Under the pieces are notes generated by a model. That model was not told the DNA's origin. It made no database searches and was given only the letters and a program-made list of their open reading frames with translations. A program made the translations under genes and the position numbers. A stretch of DNA of 64,000 nt from Microbacteriaceae bacterium X2B (lineage in GTDB: Bacteria; Actinomycetota; Actinomycetes; Actinomycetales; Microbacteriaceae): contig SCPB01000001.1 of the NCBI GenBank assembly GCA_005502445.1, positions 62,001 through 126,000 on the forward strand, written 5' to 3'. Shown one piece after another: positions 27,907 through 36,991 of this stretch (within the stretch, counting starts at the first letter, position 1; every line of letters starts with the position of its first letter).

Positions 27907-29808
27907 CTACTCGAGCGGCTCGAGGGCGGTGATGCTCGCGATGGGCAGCGTGCGCTCGACGTCGGCCTCGCGGTCGCGACCGCGCACGCGGGACCCGGCG
28001 ATGCCGGTCGGCTCGAGCTCGAACACGCGGGCGCTGCCGTCGGGCATCGCGACGGTCGCGCGCACGCCGAGCTTGCCGCGCACGGCGAGCTCCCACTGGC
28101 GCGAGACCCAGGCTGCTCCGCTCTCCGTGCTCGTCGTCGCGGTGGCGCGGCGCAGGCGCTGCACCGCCGCGAGCACGGCGTCGTCCGCGGGCGGCTGGCT
28201 CGCGCGCGAGCCGGGCCTGCGCGGGCGCTCGGGCGGCAGGGCGCCGTCGTCGGGCGCTGCGGGGTAGCGGGCGTCGATGAGGGTCCACAGCACGACGGCC
28301 GGATCCATGCGGCTCACGAGCCGGTGCGCGCCCGTGCGGCGCAGCCCGAGCGGAGCGGTCGCGGCGTCGACGAGCACGGCCTCGAGCATCACGGCGTCGT
28401 CGCTGCGCACGGCCGTGCGGGCGCCGAGCACGGCGCTCTCGTCATGCTCGAGCGCTCCGACCCGCACCGCGCCGTAGCGCCGGGCCGTCTCGAGCACGAG
28501 GTACTCGAGCGGCTGCGGCAATCCCGTGAGCGAGATCTCGCCGAGGAAGGCCAGCAGGCTCTGGGCGCTCTCGCCGAGCGCGATCGCGCGGGTCACCGAC
28601 TCGCCCGTGACCCGGTAGCGGCCGGCGAGCCCCGCGCTCTCGACGAGGGCGACGCGGCGCAGCCGCTCGTCGATCGCCCCGGCGAGCGGACCGGGCGAGA
28701 CGATCGTGAGGTCGTGCTGCAGGTAGACGCGGTCGACCTCGGCGGGGACGAGCGGGGCGAGCACCTCGGCGGCCGCGGCGGCTCCGCGCGTCACGAGCGC
28801 CGTGCCGATCGACGACGGGCGACCCTCGGAGGCGATTCCGAGGCGATCGCCCTGGGCGCCGCGGTGATGCAGGCGACGCAGGAGGGCATCCCCCCCGGCC
28901 GGGTACAGCCAGTCGACGAAGTCGGCGATCCCCTCGCCCCAGCGCGCGTCGACGCGGTCGGCGAGCAGTTCGCGCAGCTCGACCGGAAGCGCGTCGAGCC
29001 AGGCGCCGGCGAGCGCGGCCCAGCGGTCGGTCACCGGCTGGGAGCGCCACGCGTCGACGCCATCGAGAGGCCGGGTGTGGCCGGCGTCGTCGTCGACGAG
29101 TCCGGCGAGCACGGCGAGGTCGAGCAGCAGCGGCACCTCGTCGGGCTCGGCGCCCGCGGCGGCGGCGAGGCGCTTCGACTCCGGCAGTGAGAGTCCGCCC
29201 TTGGCGAGCAGCCGCGCGGGGGCCTCCTGCAGGGCGATGAGCAGCTCGGTCACCCGCGTGGCGGTCGTGAAGGCCTTCTCGGCGGCGCCGCGATCGAGGA
29301 ACCGCCGGTCGGAGTCGTCGACGGGCCCGAGGGCCGCCGGCGGCGGCTCGTCGCGCAGAGCCTCGGGGCTCGGCAGGCCGCGGGTGGGCCACGCGGCGAG
29401 CTCGGCGACGATCGGCGGCCACACGAGAACGGCGGGGTCGGCCGCGAGCGCCGGCTCGTTCCCGCCATCGGCGCGCTCGCCGATCGCGACGAGTGCCGCC
29501 CGCTCGGCGGGAACGAGGTCGTGCAGCAGGGCGGCGGAGTCGCGATCGAGGTGGGTCGCGAGGGCAGAGAGGGCGACGCCTTCGGGATGCTGCGCCGCCG
29601 CCGCGATCGCCGCGAGCCCTCGGCGGCTGAGGCCGGCGAGCGCCACGGCGATCGTTCCCTGGTCGAGCAGGGCCTCGGCGAGGTCGAAGACGTCGCGCAG
29701 CCCGGCGGGGCTCACCCCGCGCTCTCGGATCAGGCGCGCGAGTGCCGCGTCGTCCCGGTCGCGCAGCCGCGCGGCCAGGGCCAGGGAGGCGGCGCTAGTG
29801 CCCGGCAT
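27907..29808 (-). CDS. Helicase-associated domain protein, XPB partner
   Basis: A 633-residue Ala/Leu/Arg-rich protein. It has no Walker motifs; the C-terminal half contains VDRVYLQHDLTIVSPGPL and a terminal beta-rich segment, features of the 'helicase-associated domain' (XPB/Ssl2-like) proteins encoded next to XPB in Actinobacteria. It may regulate or recruit the helicase. Its ATG at 29808 overlaps the preceding membrane-protein gene by 14 bases, and the XPB gene follows after 60 bases. Confidence 0.8.
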   Translation of the reverse strand: MPGTSAASLALAARLRDRDDAALARLIRERGVSPAGLRDVFDLAEALLDQGTIAVALAGLSRRGLAAIAAAAQHPEGVALSALATHLDRDSAALLHDLVPAERAALVAIGERADGGNEPALAADPAVLVWPPIVAELAAWPTRGLPSPEALRDEPPPAALGPVDDSDRRFLDRGAAEKAFTTATRVTELLIALQEAPARLLAKGGLSLPESKRLAAAAGAEPDEVPLLLDLAVLAGLVDDDAGHTRPLDGVDAWRSQPVTDRWAALAGAWLDALPVELRELLADRVDARWGEGIADFVDWLYPAGGDALLRRLHHRGAQGDRLGIASEGRPSSIGTALVTRGAAAAAEVLAPLVPAEVDRVYLQHDLTIVSPGPLAGAIDERLRRVALVESAGLAGRYRVTGESVTRAIALGESAQSLLAFLGEISLTGLPQPLEYLVLETARRYGAVRVGALEHDESAVLGARTAVRSDDAVMLEAVLVDAATAPLGLRRTGAHRLVSRMDPAVVLWTLIDARYPAAPDDGALPPERPRRPGSRASQPPADDAVLAAVQRLRRATATTSTESGAAWVSRQWELAVRGKLGVRATVAMPDGSARVFELEPTGIAGSRVRGRDREADVERTLPIASITALEPLE

Positions 29809-30046
29809 CCCGCGCGGCCCGCCCCCGGCGCACGGCGCTCACGATGAGCAGCGTGATGATGAGGACGAAGCCGATGGGCAGGCCGAGGAGCGGCAGCACG
29901 GTCACGGCGGGCCAGATCCCCACCGTGAAGTCACCGCGCTCGAGGCCTGCGGCGGTGCCGATGATGACGGCGACGAAGCTCGCGAGGCTCAGCACGATGA
30001 TGCCGGCGACCATGTAGGCCAGCACGCGCTCGACGCGGTTGGTCAT
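29795..30046 (-). CDS. Small two-helix membrane protein
   Basis: An 83-residue protein with two hydrophobic helices (about 8-30 and 44-70) and a basic C-terminus (RRGRAARD). The ATG at 30046 is used; longer in-frame starts exist upstream but run into the promoter of the divergent cold-shock gene. It overlaps the helicase-associated gene by 14 bases. Homologous small membrane proteins occur at this place in related genomes, but no function is known to me. Confidence 0.65.
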   Translation of the reverse strand: MTNRVERVLAYMVAGIIVLSLASFVAVIIGTAAGLERGDFTVGIWPAVTVLPLLGLPIGFVLIITLLIVSAVRRGRAARDAGH

Positions 30047-30174
30047 CACGACGGATTCTTCTGGCACCCCCTCAGGATAGGCGTCGGCGACGACGGCGCA
30101 GTACCCCCGGTCCTGGGGTCGCCGCAGCGCGGTATCCTCGAAGGCTGGATCATCCACAGGCGAGGAGTGCGCGC

Positions 30175-30555
30175 ATGCCCACCGGCAAGGTCAAGTTCTA
30201 CGACCAGGAGAAGGGTTTCGGCTTCATCAGCGGAGACGACGGGACCGAGGTGTTCCTGCACGCCTCGGCGCTGCCCGAAGGGGCTGTGGTGAAGGCCGGT
30301 TCGCGCCTCGAGTTCGGCGTCGCCGACGGCAAGCGCGGCGCGCAGGCGCTGTCGGTGCGCGTGCTCGACGCCAAACCGAGCCTCACGAAGTCGCACCGCA
30401 AGCCCGCCGACGAGATGGCGATCATCGTCGAAGACCTCATCAAACTGCTCGACGGCGTCGGCGGTAAGCTCAAGGGCGGCCGATACCCCGACGGCGAGCA
30501 CGGTGCGAAGATCGCGGCGGTCCTGCGCCGCGTTGCGGACGAACTGGATGCCTGA
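30175..30555 (+). CDS. Cold-shock domain protein with C-terminal extension
   Basis: A 126-residue RNA-binding protein. Residues 1-65 form a cold-shock domain with RNP1 KGFGFI and RNP2-like EVFLHA, starting MPTGKVKFYDQEKGFGFIS. The remaining 60 residues are a helical extension (MAIIVEDLIKLLDGVGGKL ... AAVLRRVADELDA) typical of a longer actinobacterial cold-shock family. Its 3' end overlaps the DUF3027 gene by eight bases, suggesting coupled translation. Confidence 0.9.
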   Translation: MPTGKVKFYDQEKGFGFISGDDGTEVFLHASALPEGAVVKAGSRLEFGVADGKRGAQALSVRVLDAKPSLTKSHRKPADEMAIIVEDLIKLLDGVGGKLKGGRYPDGEHGAKIAAVLRRVADELDA

Positions 30556-31066
30556 CGCGGCCGATCACGACCCCGACGCTCTCGAGGCCCTCGCGCGCGC
30601 GGCTCTCGCCGAGGTCGCGCCCGCGAAGCACGTCGGGGCCCTGCGCGGCATCCAGTCAGCGGACGACGTCGCGACGGTGCGCTTCTCGACCACCCAGGGG
30701 GGCTACCCGGGATGGGCCTGGACGGTCAGCATCGCCGTGAACCCGGGCATGGAGCCCTCCGTGCTCGAGACCGAGCTCATGCCCGGTGATGGTGCGCTCG
30801 TCGCGCCCGACTGGGTGCCGTGGTCGGATCGGCTGGAGGACTACCTCGCACAGCAGGACGAGGCAGGCGAACAGGCGGGCGCGGAGGAGGGCGACGACGA
30901 GGGCGGCGACGAGTTCGGTGACGAGAGCGACGACGACGATGACCTCGACGACGATGACCTCGACGACGACGACGACGACGTCGACGGCGTCGACATCGAC
31001 CTGCACGCGGACGAGGACGACGACCTGAACGAGGACGACGACCTCGACGAGGAGTCGGGCCTCTGA
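30548..31066 (+). CDS. DUF3027 protein with acidic tail
   Basis: A 172-residue protein. The N-terminal 100 residues match DUF3027 (VGALRGIQSADDVATVRFST, GYPGWAWTVSIAV, LVAPDWVPWSDRL). The C-terminal 70 residues are almost entirely Asp and Glu with low complexity, which is common in the family but extreme in length here. The ATG at 30548 lies inside the end of the cold-shock gene. The function is unknown; pairing with a cold-shock protein suggests an RNA-related role, which is only inference. Confidence 0.8.
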   Translation: MPDAADHDPDALEALARAALAEVAPAKHVGALRGIQSADDVATVRFSTTQGGYPGWAWTVSIAVNPGMEPSVLETELMPGDGALVAPDWVPWSDRLEDYLAQQDEAGEQAGAEEGDDEGGDEFGDESDDDDDLDDDDLDDDDDDVDGVDIDLHADEDDDLNEDDDLDEESGL

Positions 31067-31079
31067 GCCGTGCTGAACC

Positions 31080-31310
31080 TTAGGGGCGCTTCGCGGAGAC
31101 GAGATACCCCGCGACGCCGAGCGCGAGCCCGACGGCGATGGTGACCAGCCCGCCGACGGCGTCGACGCGGCCGGGCAGGGCGAGCATCCCGAGGGTGACG
31201 ATGAGGGCGATGACCCAGCCGGCGAGCCCGATCGCGAAGGCGAGCCGGTCGTTCGTGCGCAGCGGCTCGGGGTCGGGCCGGCGCTCGTCCTGCTTCACCC
31301 AGAGCCGCAT
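31080..31310 (-). CDS. DUF2530 membrane protein
   Basis: A 76-residue protein with EPLRTNDRLAFAIGLAGWVIA followed by two transmembrane helices, the DUF2530 pattern. The ATG at 31310 lies four bases downstream of the serC stop codon, so it is probably translated from the serC mRNA. It converges on the DUF3027 gene with 13 bases between stop codons. The function is unknown. Confidence 0.75.
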   Translation of the reverse strand: MRLWVKQDERRPDPEPLRTNDRLAFAIGLAGWVIALIVTLGMLALPGRVDAVGGLVTIAVGLALGVAGYLVSAKRP

Positions 31311-31314
31311 GCGC

Positions 31315-32439
<1,125 letters not shown>

Positions 32440-32503
32440 CTACTGAGCGCGGGATGCCCGCTGCGACGCCGCCGGCAGCGCGCGAGCGGGTGCGCGGCGG
32501 GGT

Positions 32504-32522
32504 TCGCATAGGCTTACCTCAC
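32504..32522 (+). promoter_or_regulatory. Possible iron-box-like operator
   Basis: The sequence around ATAGGCTTACCTCAC partly matches the DtxR/IdeR consensus (AGGTTAGGCTAACCT-like) on the minus strand. It lies just before the IdeR-like gene, so autoregulation or control of serC is conceivable. The match is imperfect. Confidence 0.3.
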
Positions 32523-32554
32523 TACTGCGGCGTGCGATGAGGGAGGGCAGCGAC

Positions 32555-33244
32555 GTGACCGACCTGGTCGACACCACCGAGATGTACCTGCGCACCGTCC
32601 TCGACCTCGAGGAGGAGGGCATCGTGCCGCTGCGCGCCCGCATCTCCGAGCGCATCGGCCACTCGGGCCCGACCGTCTCGCAGACCGTCGCCCGCATGGA
32701 GCGCGACGGCCTGCTGCGGGTCGAGGGCGACCGGCACCTCCACCTGACCGACGAGGGCCGCCGCAAAGCCGTGGGCGTCATGCGCAAGCATCGGCTCGCC
32801 GAGCGGCTGCTCGCCGACGTCATCGGGCTCGACTGGGCCCTCGTTCACGACGAGGCCTGCCGGTGGGAGCACGTCATGAGCGAGCAGGTCGAGAGGCGGC
32901 TGCTCGAGCTGCTCGACTCGCCCACCGAGTCGCCATACGGCAACCCGATCCCGGGGCTCGAGGAGATCGGCGGGGTCGCGGCCGAGCCGTTCCTCGACGG
33001 CGTGATCTCGCTGCCGAACGCCGTCGCCGCCGGCACTCGGCACTGCACGGTGCGGCGCTTGGCCGAGCCCGTCCAGTTCGACCCCGACCTGTTGCACCAG
33101 TTGCACGAGGCGGGCGTCACCCCTGGCGCGGAGGCGACGATCCGCAGCGACCCGAACGGGTACATCGTGGTCGATGTCGCCGGTCGCGCGGAGGGGATCG
33201 AGCTGCCGCTCGAGGTCGCGCGGCACATATACGTCGGCGACTGA
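32555..33244 (+). CDS. IdeR/DtxR-family metal-dependent regulator
   Basis: A 229-residue iron-dependent repressor type. The N-terminal winged helix contains YLRTVLDLEEEGIVPLRARI and GPTVSQTVARMERDGLL. The dimerisation and metal-binding region shows HRLAERLLADVIGLDW, HDEACRWEHVMS and GNPIPG, and the C-terminal part is SH3-like. The GTG at 32555 has GGGAGGG seven bases upstream and gives the length of known IdeR proteins, so an upstream ATG at 32537 is rejected. It probably controls iron acquisition genes elsewhere. Confidence 0.92.
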   Translation: MTDLVDTTEMYLRTVLDLEEEGIVPLRARISERIGHSGPTVSQTVARMERDGLLRVEGDRHLHLTDEGRRKAVGVMRKHRLAERLLADVIGLDWALVHDEACRWEHVMSEQVERRLLELLDSPTESPYGNPIPGLEEIGGVAAEPFLDGVISLPNAVAAGTRHCTVRRLAEPVQFDPDLLHQLHEAGVTPGAEATIRSDPNGYIVVDVAGRAEGIELPLEVARHIYVGD

Positions 33245-33354
33245 CGCAATTACACAACATCTCGTGTTCGAGATTCGATTGTGACCTTCTCGTAACCTCG
33301 CATACACTCGCCTCGTCCGAGCGGCCACCCAACCGGTTGCGGACTCTGCGCGCG

Positions 33355-33433
33355 GCGCCTCGCTAGCCCGTCCTGCACGCAGACCGTGGAGCACACGAAA
33401 GCGGACGGGCTGCACCAAGGAGCGGCGAGGCGC
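33355..33433 (+). ncRNA. Structured 5' leader of the NlpC/P60 gene
   Basis: A nine-base-pair closing stem (GCGCCTCGC with GCGAGGCGC) encloses a second nine-base-pair stem (AGCCCGTCC with GGACGGGCT) and an unpaired CACGAAAGC region. The closing stem ends one base before the AGGAGGT ribosome site of the peptidase gene, so folding could control translation. Cell-wall peptidase genes of Actinobacteria are often under riboswitch control (ydaO/c-di-AMP), but I cannot match this leader to that consensus. Confidence 0.5.
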
Positions 33434-33447
33434 AGGAGGTCACTCTC

Positions 33448-34200
33448 TTGATCCAAGAAACCACCCCAGGTCCGGCCGCACTCCGGCGATCCACTCGTTC
33501 CGCGGTGCGGGGCGCCGCTCTCAACATCACCGTCATGGCGGTGGCGACCGGCATCGTCGCGACGCTCGCTCTGCCCGGCTACGCCGTGAACCCGGCTGCG
33601 AACGCCGACGGCGTCGAGGCCGCCGAAGCGCTCGTGCGGCTGCGCTCGACGCAGTCGCAGAGTCTCGAGGTCGAGGCGGGCGCGGCGGTGCAGACGGTGG
33701 CCCGTGACCAGTTCACGGCCACGAGCGAAGAAGAGTTGGCAGCCGCGCAGGCCGCTGCGGCGGCCGCCGAGCGCCGGGCCCAGCTCGCGGCGAGCTACCA
33801 GGCGTACAGCGGCCCGACCACCGCCCAGTACCTCGCGAACCCTGCGTACCCGAATTTCAGCCTCACGCAGGTGGCCGAGGTGGCGATGCAGTACCAGGGC
33901 GTTCCGTACCGCTACGGCGGCGCGACGCCCGACGGCTTCGACTGCTCGGGCCTCGTGATGTACGTGTATGCGCAGTTCGGCATCGCGCTGCCCCACGGAG
34001 TGCGCGCCCAATCGTCGGCAGGCACGCCGATCGACCGCAGCGCGGCCCAGCCGGGCGACATCGTCATGTTCAACGACATGAGCCACAACGGCATCTACAT
34101 GGGCAATGGCATGATCCTCGACGCCCCGTACCCGGGTAAGACGGTCAGCATCCGCCCGCTCTGGACCGACGCCTACTACATCATGCGCGTCGGCATCTGA
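33448..34200 (+). CDS. NlpC/P60 (C40) cell-wall peptidase
   Basis: A secreted 250-residue endopeptidase that cuts peptidoglycan stem peptides. It has a basic N-terminus and hydrophobic signal (NITVMAVATGIVATLALPGYA), an Ala-rich probable coiled-coil region (about 90-115), and a C-terminal NlpC/P60 domain with the catalytic Cys in PDGFDCSGLVMYVY, His in MSHNGIYMGNG and the SAGTPIDRSAAQPGDIVMF block. TTG at 33448 is the start, with AGGAGGT correctly spaced. A structured leader precedes it. Confidence 0.9.
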   Translation: MIQETTPGPAALRRSTRSAVRGAALNITVMAVATGIVATLALPGYAVNPAANADGVEAAEALVRLRSTQSQSLEVEAGAAVQTVARDQFTATSEEELAAAQAAAAAAERRAQLAASYQAYSGPTTAQYLANPAYPNFSLTQVAEVAMQYQGVPYRYGGATPDGFDCSGLVMYVYAQFGIALPHGVRAQSSAGTPIDRSAAQPGDIVMFNDMSHNGIYMGNGMILDAPYPGKTVSIRPLWTDAYYIMRVGI

Positions 34201-34547
34201 CCCTGCTTCAGAAGTTGAACAGCCCGTGAATCGGCGTGCCCGCTGAGGTGGGTGCGCCGATTCTGGGTTAGCCTGAGGCTCTCGGCGCCACCAGAGGACG
34301 AAACCGGGAGAGGCCATGTGCGAGCGACGCGACATCCAAACCGTGGATGCGCGCGCCGTCTTCCGCATACGGCACAGCGTTCGCACGGCCCTGCCCTGTC
34401 GGGGCCGCGCGCGATCGGGCACCGCAGTCTGACTGCGGTGCTTTTTTTGTGCCCGTCGCGACGGGCGCGCTGACCTCCCGCCCGCGGTGACGCTGAGGAG
34501 CAAGGACAGCCCGCAGGCCATGCGGGCTCCGTTCACGGAGGTACTGG
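34201..34547 (+). ncRNA. Gene-free 347-base stretch with a candidate small RNA or leader
   Basis: Between the peptidase and HNH genes there is a possible -10 element (TTAGCCT near 34268), a small open frame from 34316 to 34432 (38 codons beginning MCERRDIQTV, with GGGAGAGG upstream), and a very strong terminator at 34419-34449. The small frame's stop codon lies inside the terminator stem. This layout fits either a free small RNA or an attenuated leader for the HNH gene; I see no known family. Confidence 0.45.
34419..34449 (+). terminator. Intrinsic terminator with T7 tract
   Basis: A GCACCGCAGT stem paired with ACTGCGGTGC around a CTG loop is followed by TTTTTTT, a rare long T run in this GC-rich sequence. 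Confidence 0.92.
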
Positions 34548-35048
34548 ATGCGCACTCTCGTTCTCAACGCCGGCTACGAGCCGCTCGCCGTCGTGTCGTT
34601 CCGCCGAGCCCTCGTGCTCGTCATGAACGGCAAGGCCGTCGTGCTCGCGCGCGACGATGCCCACCCCGTGTTCGGCATCCACGACGCGTGGGAGCGACCG
34701 AGCGTCATCGTGCTGCGCCGCTACGTGCGCGTGCCGCACACGCGTCAAGTGCCTCTGACGCGCCGCGGCGTACTGCGGCGCGACGGCAACCGCTGCGCCT
34801 ACTGCGGCGGCTCCGCCTCGACGATCGACCACGTGCACCCGCGCTCGCGCGGCGGCGCCGACTCGTGGGAGAACCTCGTCGCCTGCTGCCTGAGGTGCAA
34901 CAACGTCAAGAGCGACCGCACCCCGGCCGAGATGGGCTGGCGCCTGCGCGTGCAGCCGAAGGCTCCGCACGGCACCGCCTGGCTCGTGCGCGGCATCGAG
35001 CGGCCCCAGCCCGCGTGGGACGAGTACCTGGCGCCGCTCGCGGCGTAG
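34548..35048 (+). CDS. HNH endonuclease
   Basis: A 166-residue protein of the common actinobacterial HNH family. It starts RTLVLNAGYEPLAVVSFRRA; the nuclease core has two zinc-type Cys pairs (CAYCGG and CCLRCN) around TIDHVHPRSRGGADSWENLV, with the catalytic His in DHVHPRS and Asn in ENLVAC. Such genes are widely conserved in the chromosome rather than phage-borne. The ATG at 34548 has GGAGG upstream. The cellular role is unknown. Confidence 0.88.
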   Translation: MRTLVLNAGYEPLAVVSFRRALVLVMNGKAVVLARDDAHPVFGIHDAWERPSVIVLRRYVRVPHTRQVPLTRRGVLRRDGNRCAYCGGSASTIDHVHPRSRGGADSWENLVACCLRCNNVKSDRTPAEMGWRLRVQPKAPHGTAWLVRGIERPQPAWDEYLAPLAA

Positions 35049-35054
35049 GGCTGC

Positions 35055-35240
35055 TCAGCCGGGGAGCGCCTCGGCGTAGAGCGCGCGCAACTCGGCGGAG
35101 GGTGGGGCGGCGTCCGCCTCGGAGAGCGGGGCGGTCGAGTACCGCCCGCGGTGCCGGTTGCTCGTGCGCCGCCCGTGTCGGCCGCCCGTGTCGCGTGGCC
35201 CCGGAGGCCGCGGGCTCGTGCGTGTGTCGAGGCCCGACAC
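35055..35240 (-). pseudogene. Truncated duplicate of the tail of the downstream membrane-protein gene
   Basis: The last 16 codons before the stop at 35055 read PPSAELRALYAEALPG, closely resembling the DSAELRAVYDAAFRG end of the protein encoded at 35325-35960. The remaining upstream codons of this 61-codon frame are Arg/Pro-rich and look non-coding. I infer a relic of a tandem duplication of the sigma-factor partner gene. Confidence 0.4.
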
Positions 35241-35281
35241 GCCGCGGCACCCGCACGATCGCCGGGGCAGCGCGACACCCT

Positions 35282-35328
35282 GCCTCGGCGACTCGCGTGT
35301 CAGTCGGCCTCGGCGACTCGCGTGTCAG
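35282..35328. repeat. Two direct copies of a 22-bp sequence, period 25
   Basis: GCCTCGGCGACTCGCGTGTC followed by AG occurs at 35282-35303 and 35307-35328. The second copy contains the stop codon of the neighbouring gene, so the repeat may mark the duplication point of the truncated tail. Confidence 0.85.
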
Positions 35329-35960
35329 CCGCGGAAGGCCGCGTCGTACACCGCGCGCAGCTCGGCGCTGTCGGTGCCGGTGACGCCGCATCCGGTGATC
35401 GTGCCGTCGAGCGCGCCGACGAGGTAGCGCTCGCCGACCTCGAACGGCACGCCCGAGAAGTCGGACGACATCGCGTCGACCTGCGTCACCTCGACGCGGT
35501 CGGCGACCTCACCGGCGAAGGTCTCGGTGACCTCGAGCAGCACGGTGCCGCCCTCGACCGAGAGCACGGTGGCGGCGAAGGCCTGATCCTGCGCGGCGAC
35601 GGTGGCGGGCTCGAGCGCGAGGCAGCTGCCGCTCGCCAGGTCGCCTCCCGTGGCGGGGTCGAGCGCCTCGACCGTGGGCTGCGAGCCGCCGAGTGCGAGG
35701 GGGGCGACGATCGCGGCGGCGATGGCGACGGCCGCGGCGGCGCCGGCCACGGGCATCCAGCGGGGGATGCGGCGGCGCGCGACGGCGTCGTCGCCGGCGG
35801 TCGCGAGGGTGGTCGCCGCCTCGGTCTCGGGGGCGACGGTCGGGTCGGTCATGATCTGCTCCATCCTGTGGTCGAGCCACGTCGGGGGGAGGGGCGCGAG
35901 CGCGCGGGCCGGGTCGGTGGCGCGCAGCTGCTGGCGCAGCGCGCGGTCATCGTCGGTCAT
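35325..35960 (-). CDS. Membrane protein partner of the ECF sigma factor
   Basis: A 211-residue protein with a cytoplasmic N-terminus (LRQQLRATDPARALAPLPP), one transmembrane helix near residues 65-90 (WMPVAGAAAAVAIAAAIVAP), and an extracellular domain with two Cys. This topology and its position directly after a sigma-factor gene, overlapping it by 14 bases, suggest an anti-sigma-like role. No zinc-binding anti-sigma motif (HxxxCxxC) is seen, so this is inference. The ATG at 35960 has GAAGGGAG upstream. Confidence 0.65.
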   Translation of the reverse strand: MTDDDRALRQQLRATDPARALAPLPPTWLDHRMEQIMTDPTVAPETEAATTLATAGDDAVARRRIPRWMPVAGAAAAVAIAAAIVAPLALGGSQPTVEALDPATGGDLASGSCLALEPATVAAQDQAFAATVLSVEGGTVLLEVTETFAGEVADRVEVTQVDAMSSDFSGVPFEVGERYLVGALDGTITGCGVTGTDSAELRAVYDAAFRG

Positions 35961-36516
35961 CGGTGCTCCCTTCCTCATGCTTCTCATGTCCGGTCGACTC
36001 GTCGTCTTTCCGCAGCTCGGCCTTCAGGCGCGCCTTCGCGCGGTGCAGACGGATCGCCGCGGCGTTGGCGCTGATGCCGAGCACGACGGCGAGCTGGGGG
36101 CTCGAGAGCTCCTCCCACGCCCACAGGCGCAGCAGTTCGGCGTCGTCGCGGCGCAGGCGGGCGAGCGCGGCCTGGAGGCGGGCGGCTGCTGCGCCGGTCG
36201 CGTCACCTGCTGCATCGCTCGTCGCATCGGGCGCGGCGGATGCGGGCGGGTCGATCGCGATGATCTTTCCGACGAGCCGGGTGCGGCGCCGCTCGGCGCG
36301 CCGGGCGTTGGCGAGGCTGTTGCGGGCGACGACGATGGCCCAGGGCAGGGGATCGTCGGGCACCTCGTCGAGCCGACGCCAGCACACGAGCAGCACGTCG
36401 CCGAGCACGTCGTCGGCCGTCGCGGCGTCTGTACGACGGTGCAGGTAGCGGCGCACGGGCTCGGCGACGGTCTGCACGAGTTCGCGCATCCGCCGCTCGC
36501 GCTCGGAGTCGGTCAC
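35947..36516 (-). CDS. ECF-type RNA polymerase sigma factor
   Basis: A 189-residue sigma-70 family protein with region 2 (DDVLGDVLLVCWRRLDEVPD, PWAIVVARNSLANARRAERR) and region 4 (LRLWAWEELSSPQLAVVLGI, AAIRLHRAKARLKAEL) joined by an Ala/Asp-rich linker. It should direct transcription in response to a signal sensed by the membrane protein that follows. The start is uncertain: GTG at 36516 (VTDSERERR) is used, with another GTG three codons upstream at 36525. Confidence 0.88.
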   Translation of the reverse strand: MTDSERERRMRELVQTVAEPVRRYLHRRTDAATADDVLGDVLLVCWRRLDEVPDDPLPWAIVVARNSLANARRAERRRTRLVGKIIAIDPPASAAPDATSDAAGDATGAAAARLQAALARLRRDDAELLRLWAWEELSSPQLAVVLGISANAAAIRLHRAKARLKAELRKDDESTGHEKHEEGSTDDRR

Positions 36517-36586
36517 GGCTCTCACACTGAGCCATGTCCGGATGCGCGGCGGGGATTTCAGGGTGCGGCGCGGCGGGCGGGTCGCG

Positions 36587-36928
36587 TCAGGCGCGCGGGT
36601 CGTCCCCGAACTCGCGCACCTCCTGCGCGCAGCGGCACGCGACCGCGACCTTGGCCGCCCACGCGTGGGCCTCGTCGCGAGTCGGAACGTCGATGACGGT
36701 GAAGCCTCCGCTGAGCTCGCGGGTCTGCGGGTACAGCTCGTCGGTCACCGTGCCGTCGCCGGAGACGCGCACGGGCTCGACGTCGTCGCGCAGCCCGCCG
36801 GCGAAGACGTAGACGCCGGCCGCGCGCATCTCGTCGACGACTGCGTGGGCGGCGTCGGCGACGTCGTCCCACTCGTCGTCGCGCACGACCATCGCGGGGC
36901 TCGGGAACGAGATCAGGTAGCGGGGCAT
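36587..36928 (-). CDS. YCII-related domain protein
   Basis: A 113-residue ferredoxin-like-fold protein of the YCII/DGPF type. It starts PRYLISFPSPAMV and contains GLRDDVEPVRV, SGGFTVIDVPTRDEAHAWAA, the pattern of these small proteins. Many are fused to or encoded with ECF sigma factors (SigG/ECF41-like contexts), and this gene lies next to an ECF gene. Its substrate, if any, is unknown. Confidence 0.75.
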   Translation of the reverse strand: MPRYLISFPSPAMVVRDDEWDDVADAAHAVVDEMRAAGVYVFAGGLRDDVEPVRVSGDGTVTDELYPQTRELSGGFTVIDVPTRDEAHAWAAKVAVACRCAQEVREFGDDPRA

Positions 36929-36991
36929 GAGGCTCCTCGGGGTGTCGATGCGGTAGCGGATGTCCGTGGTGCGGTCGGTCGGAGGGCGGGC

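Noticed and set aside
30890-31066. Tandem GAC/GAT-rich tract as a repeat of interest
   Set aside because: It simply encodes the poly-acidic tail of the DUF3027 protein, common in that family.
33245-33447. Calling the peptidase leader a c-di-AMP (ydaO) riboswitch
   Set aside because: The gene family fits, but I cannot find the conserved ydaO sequence blocks.
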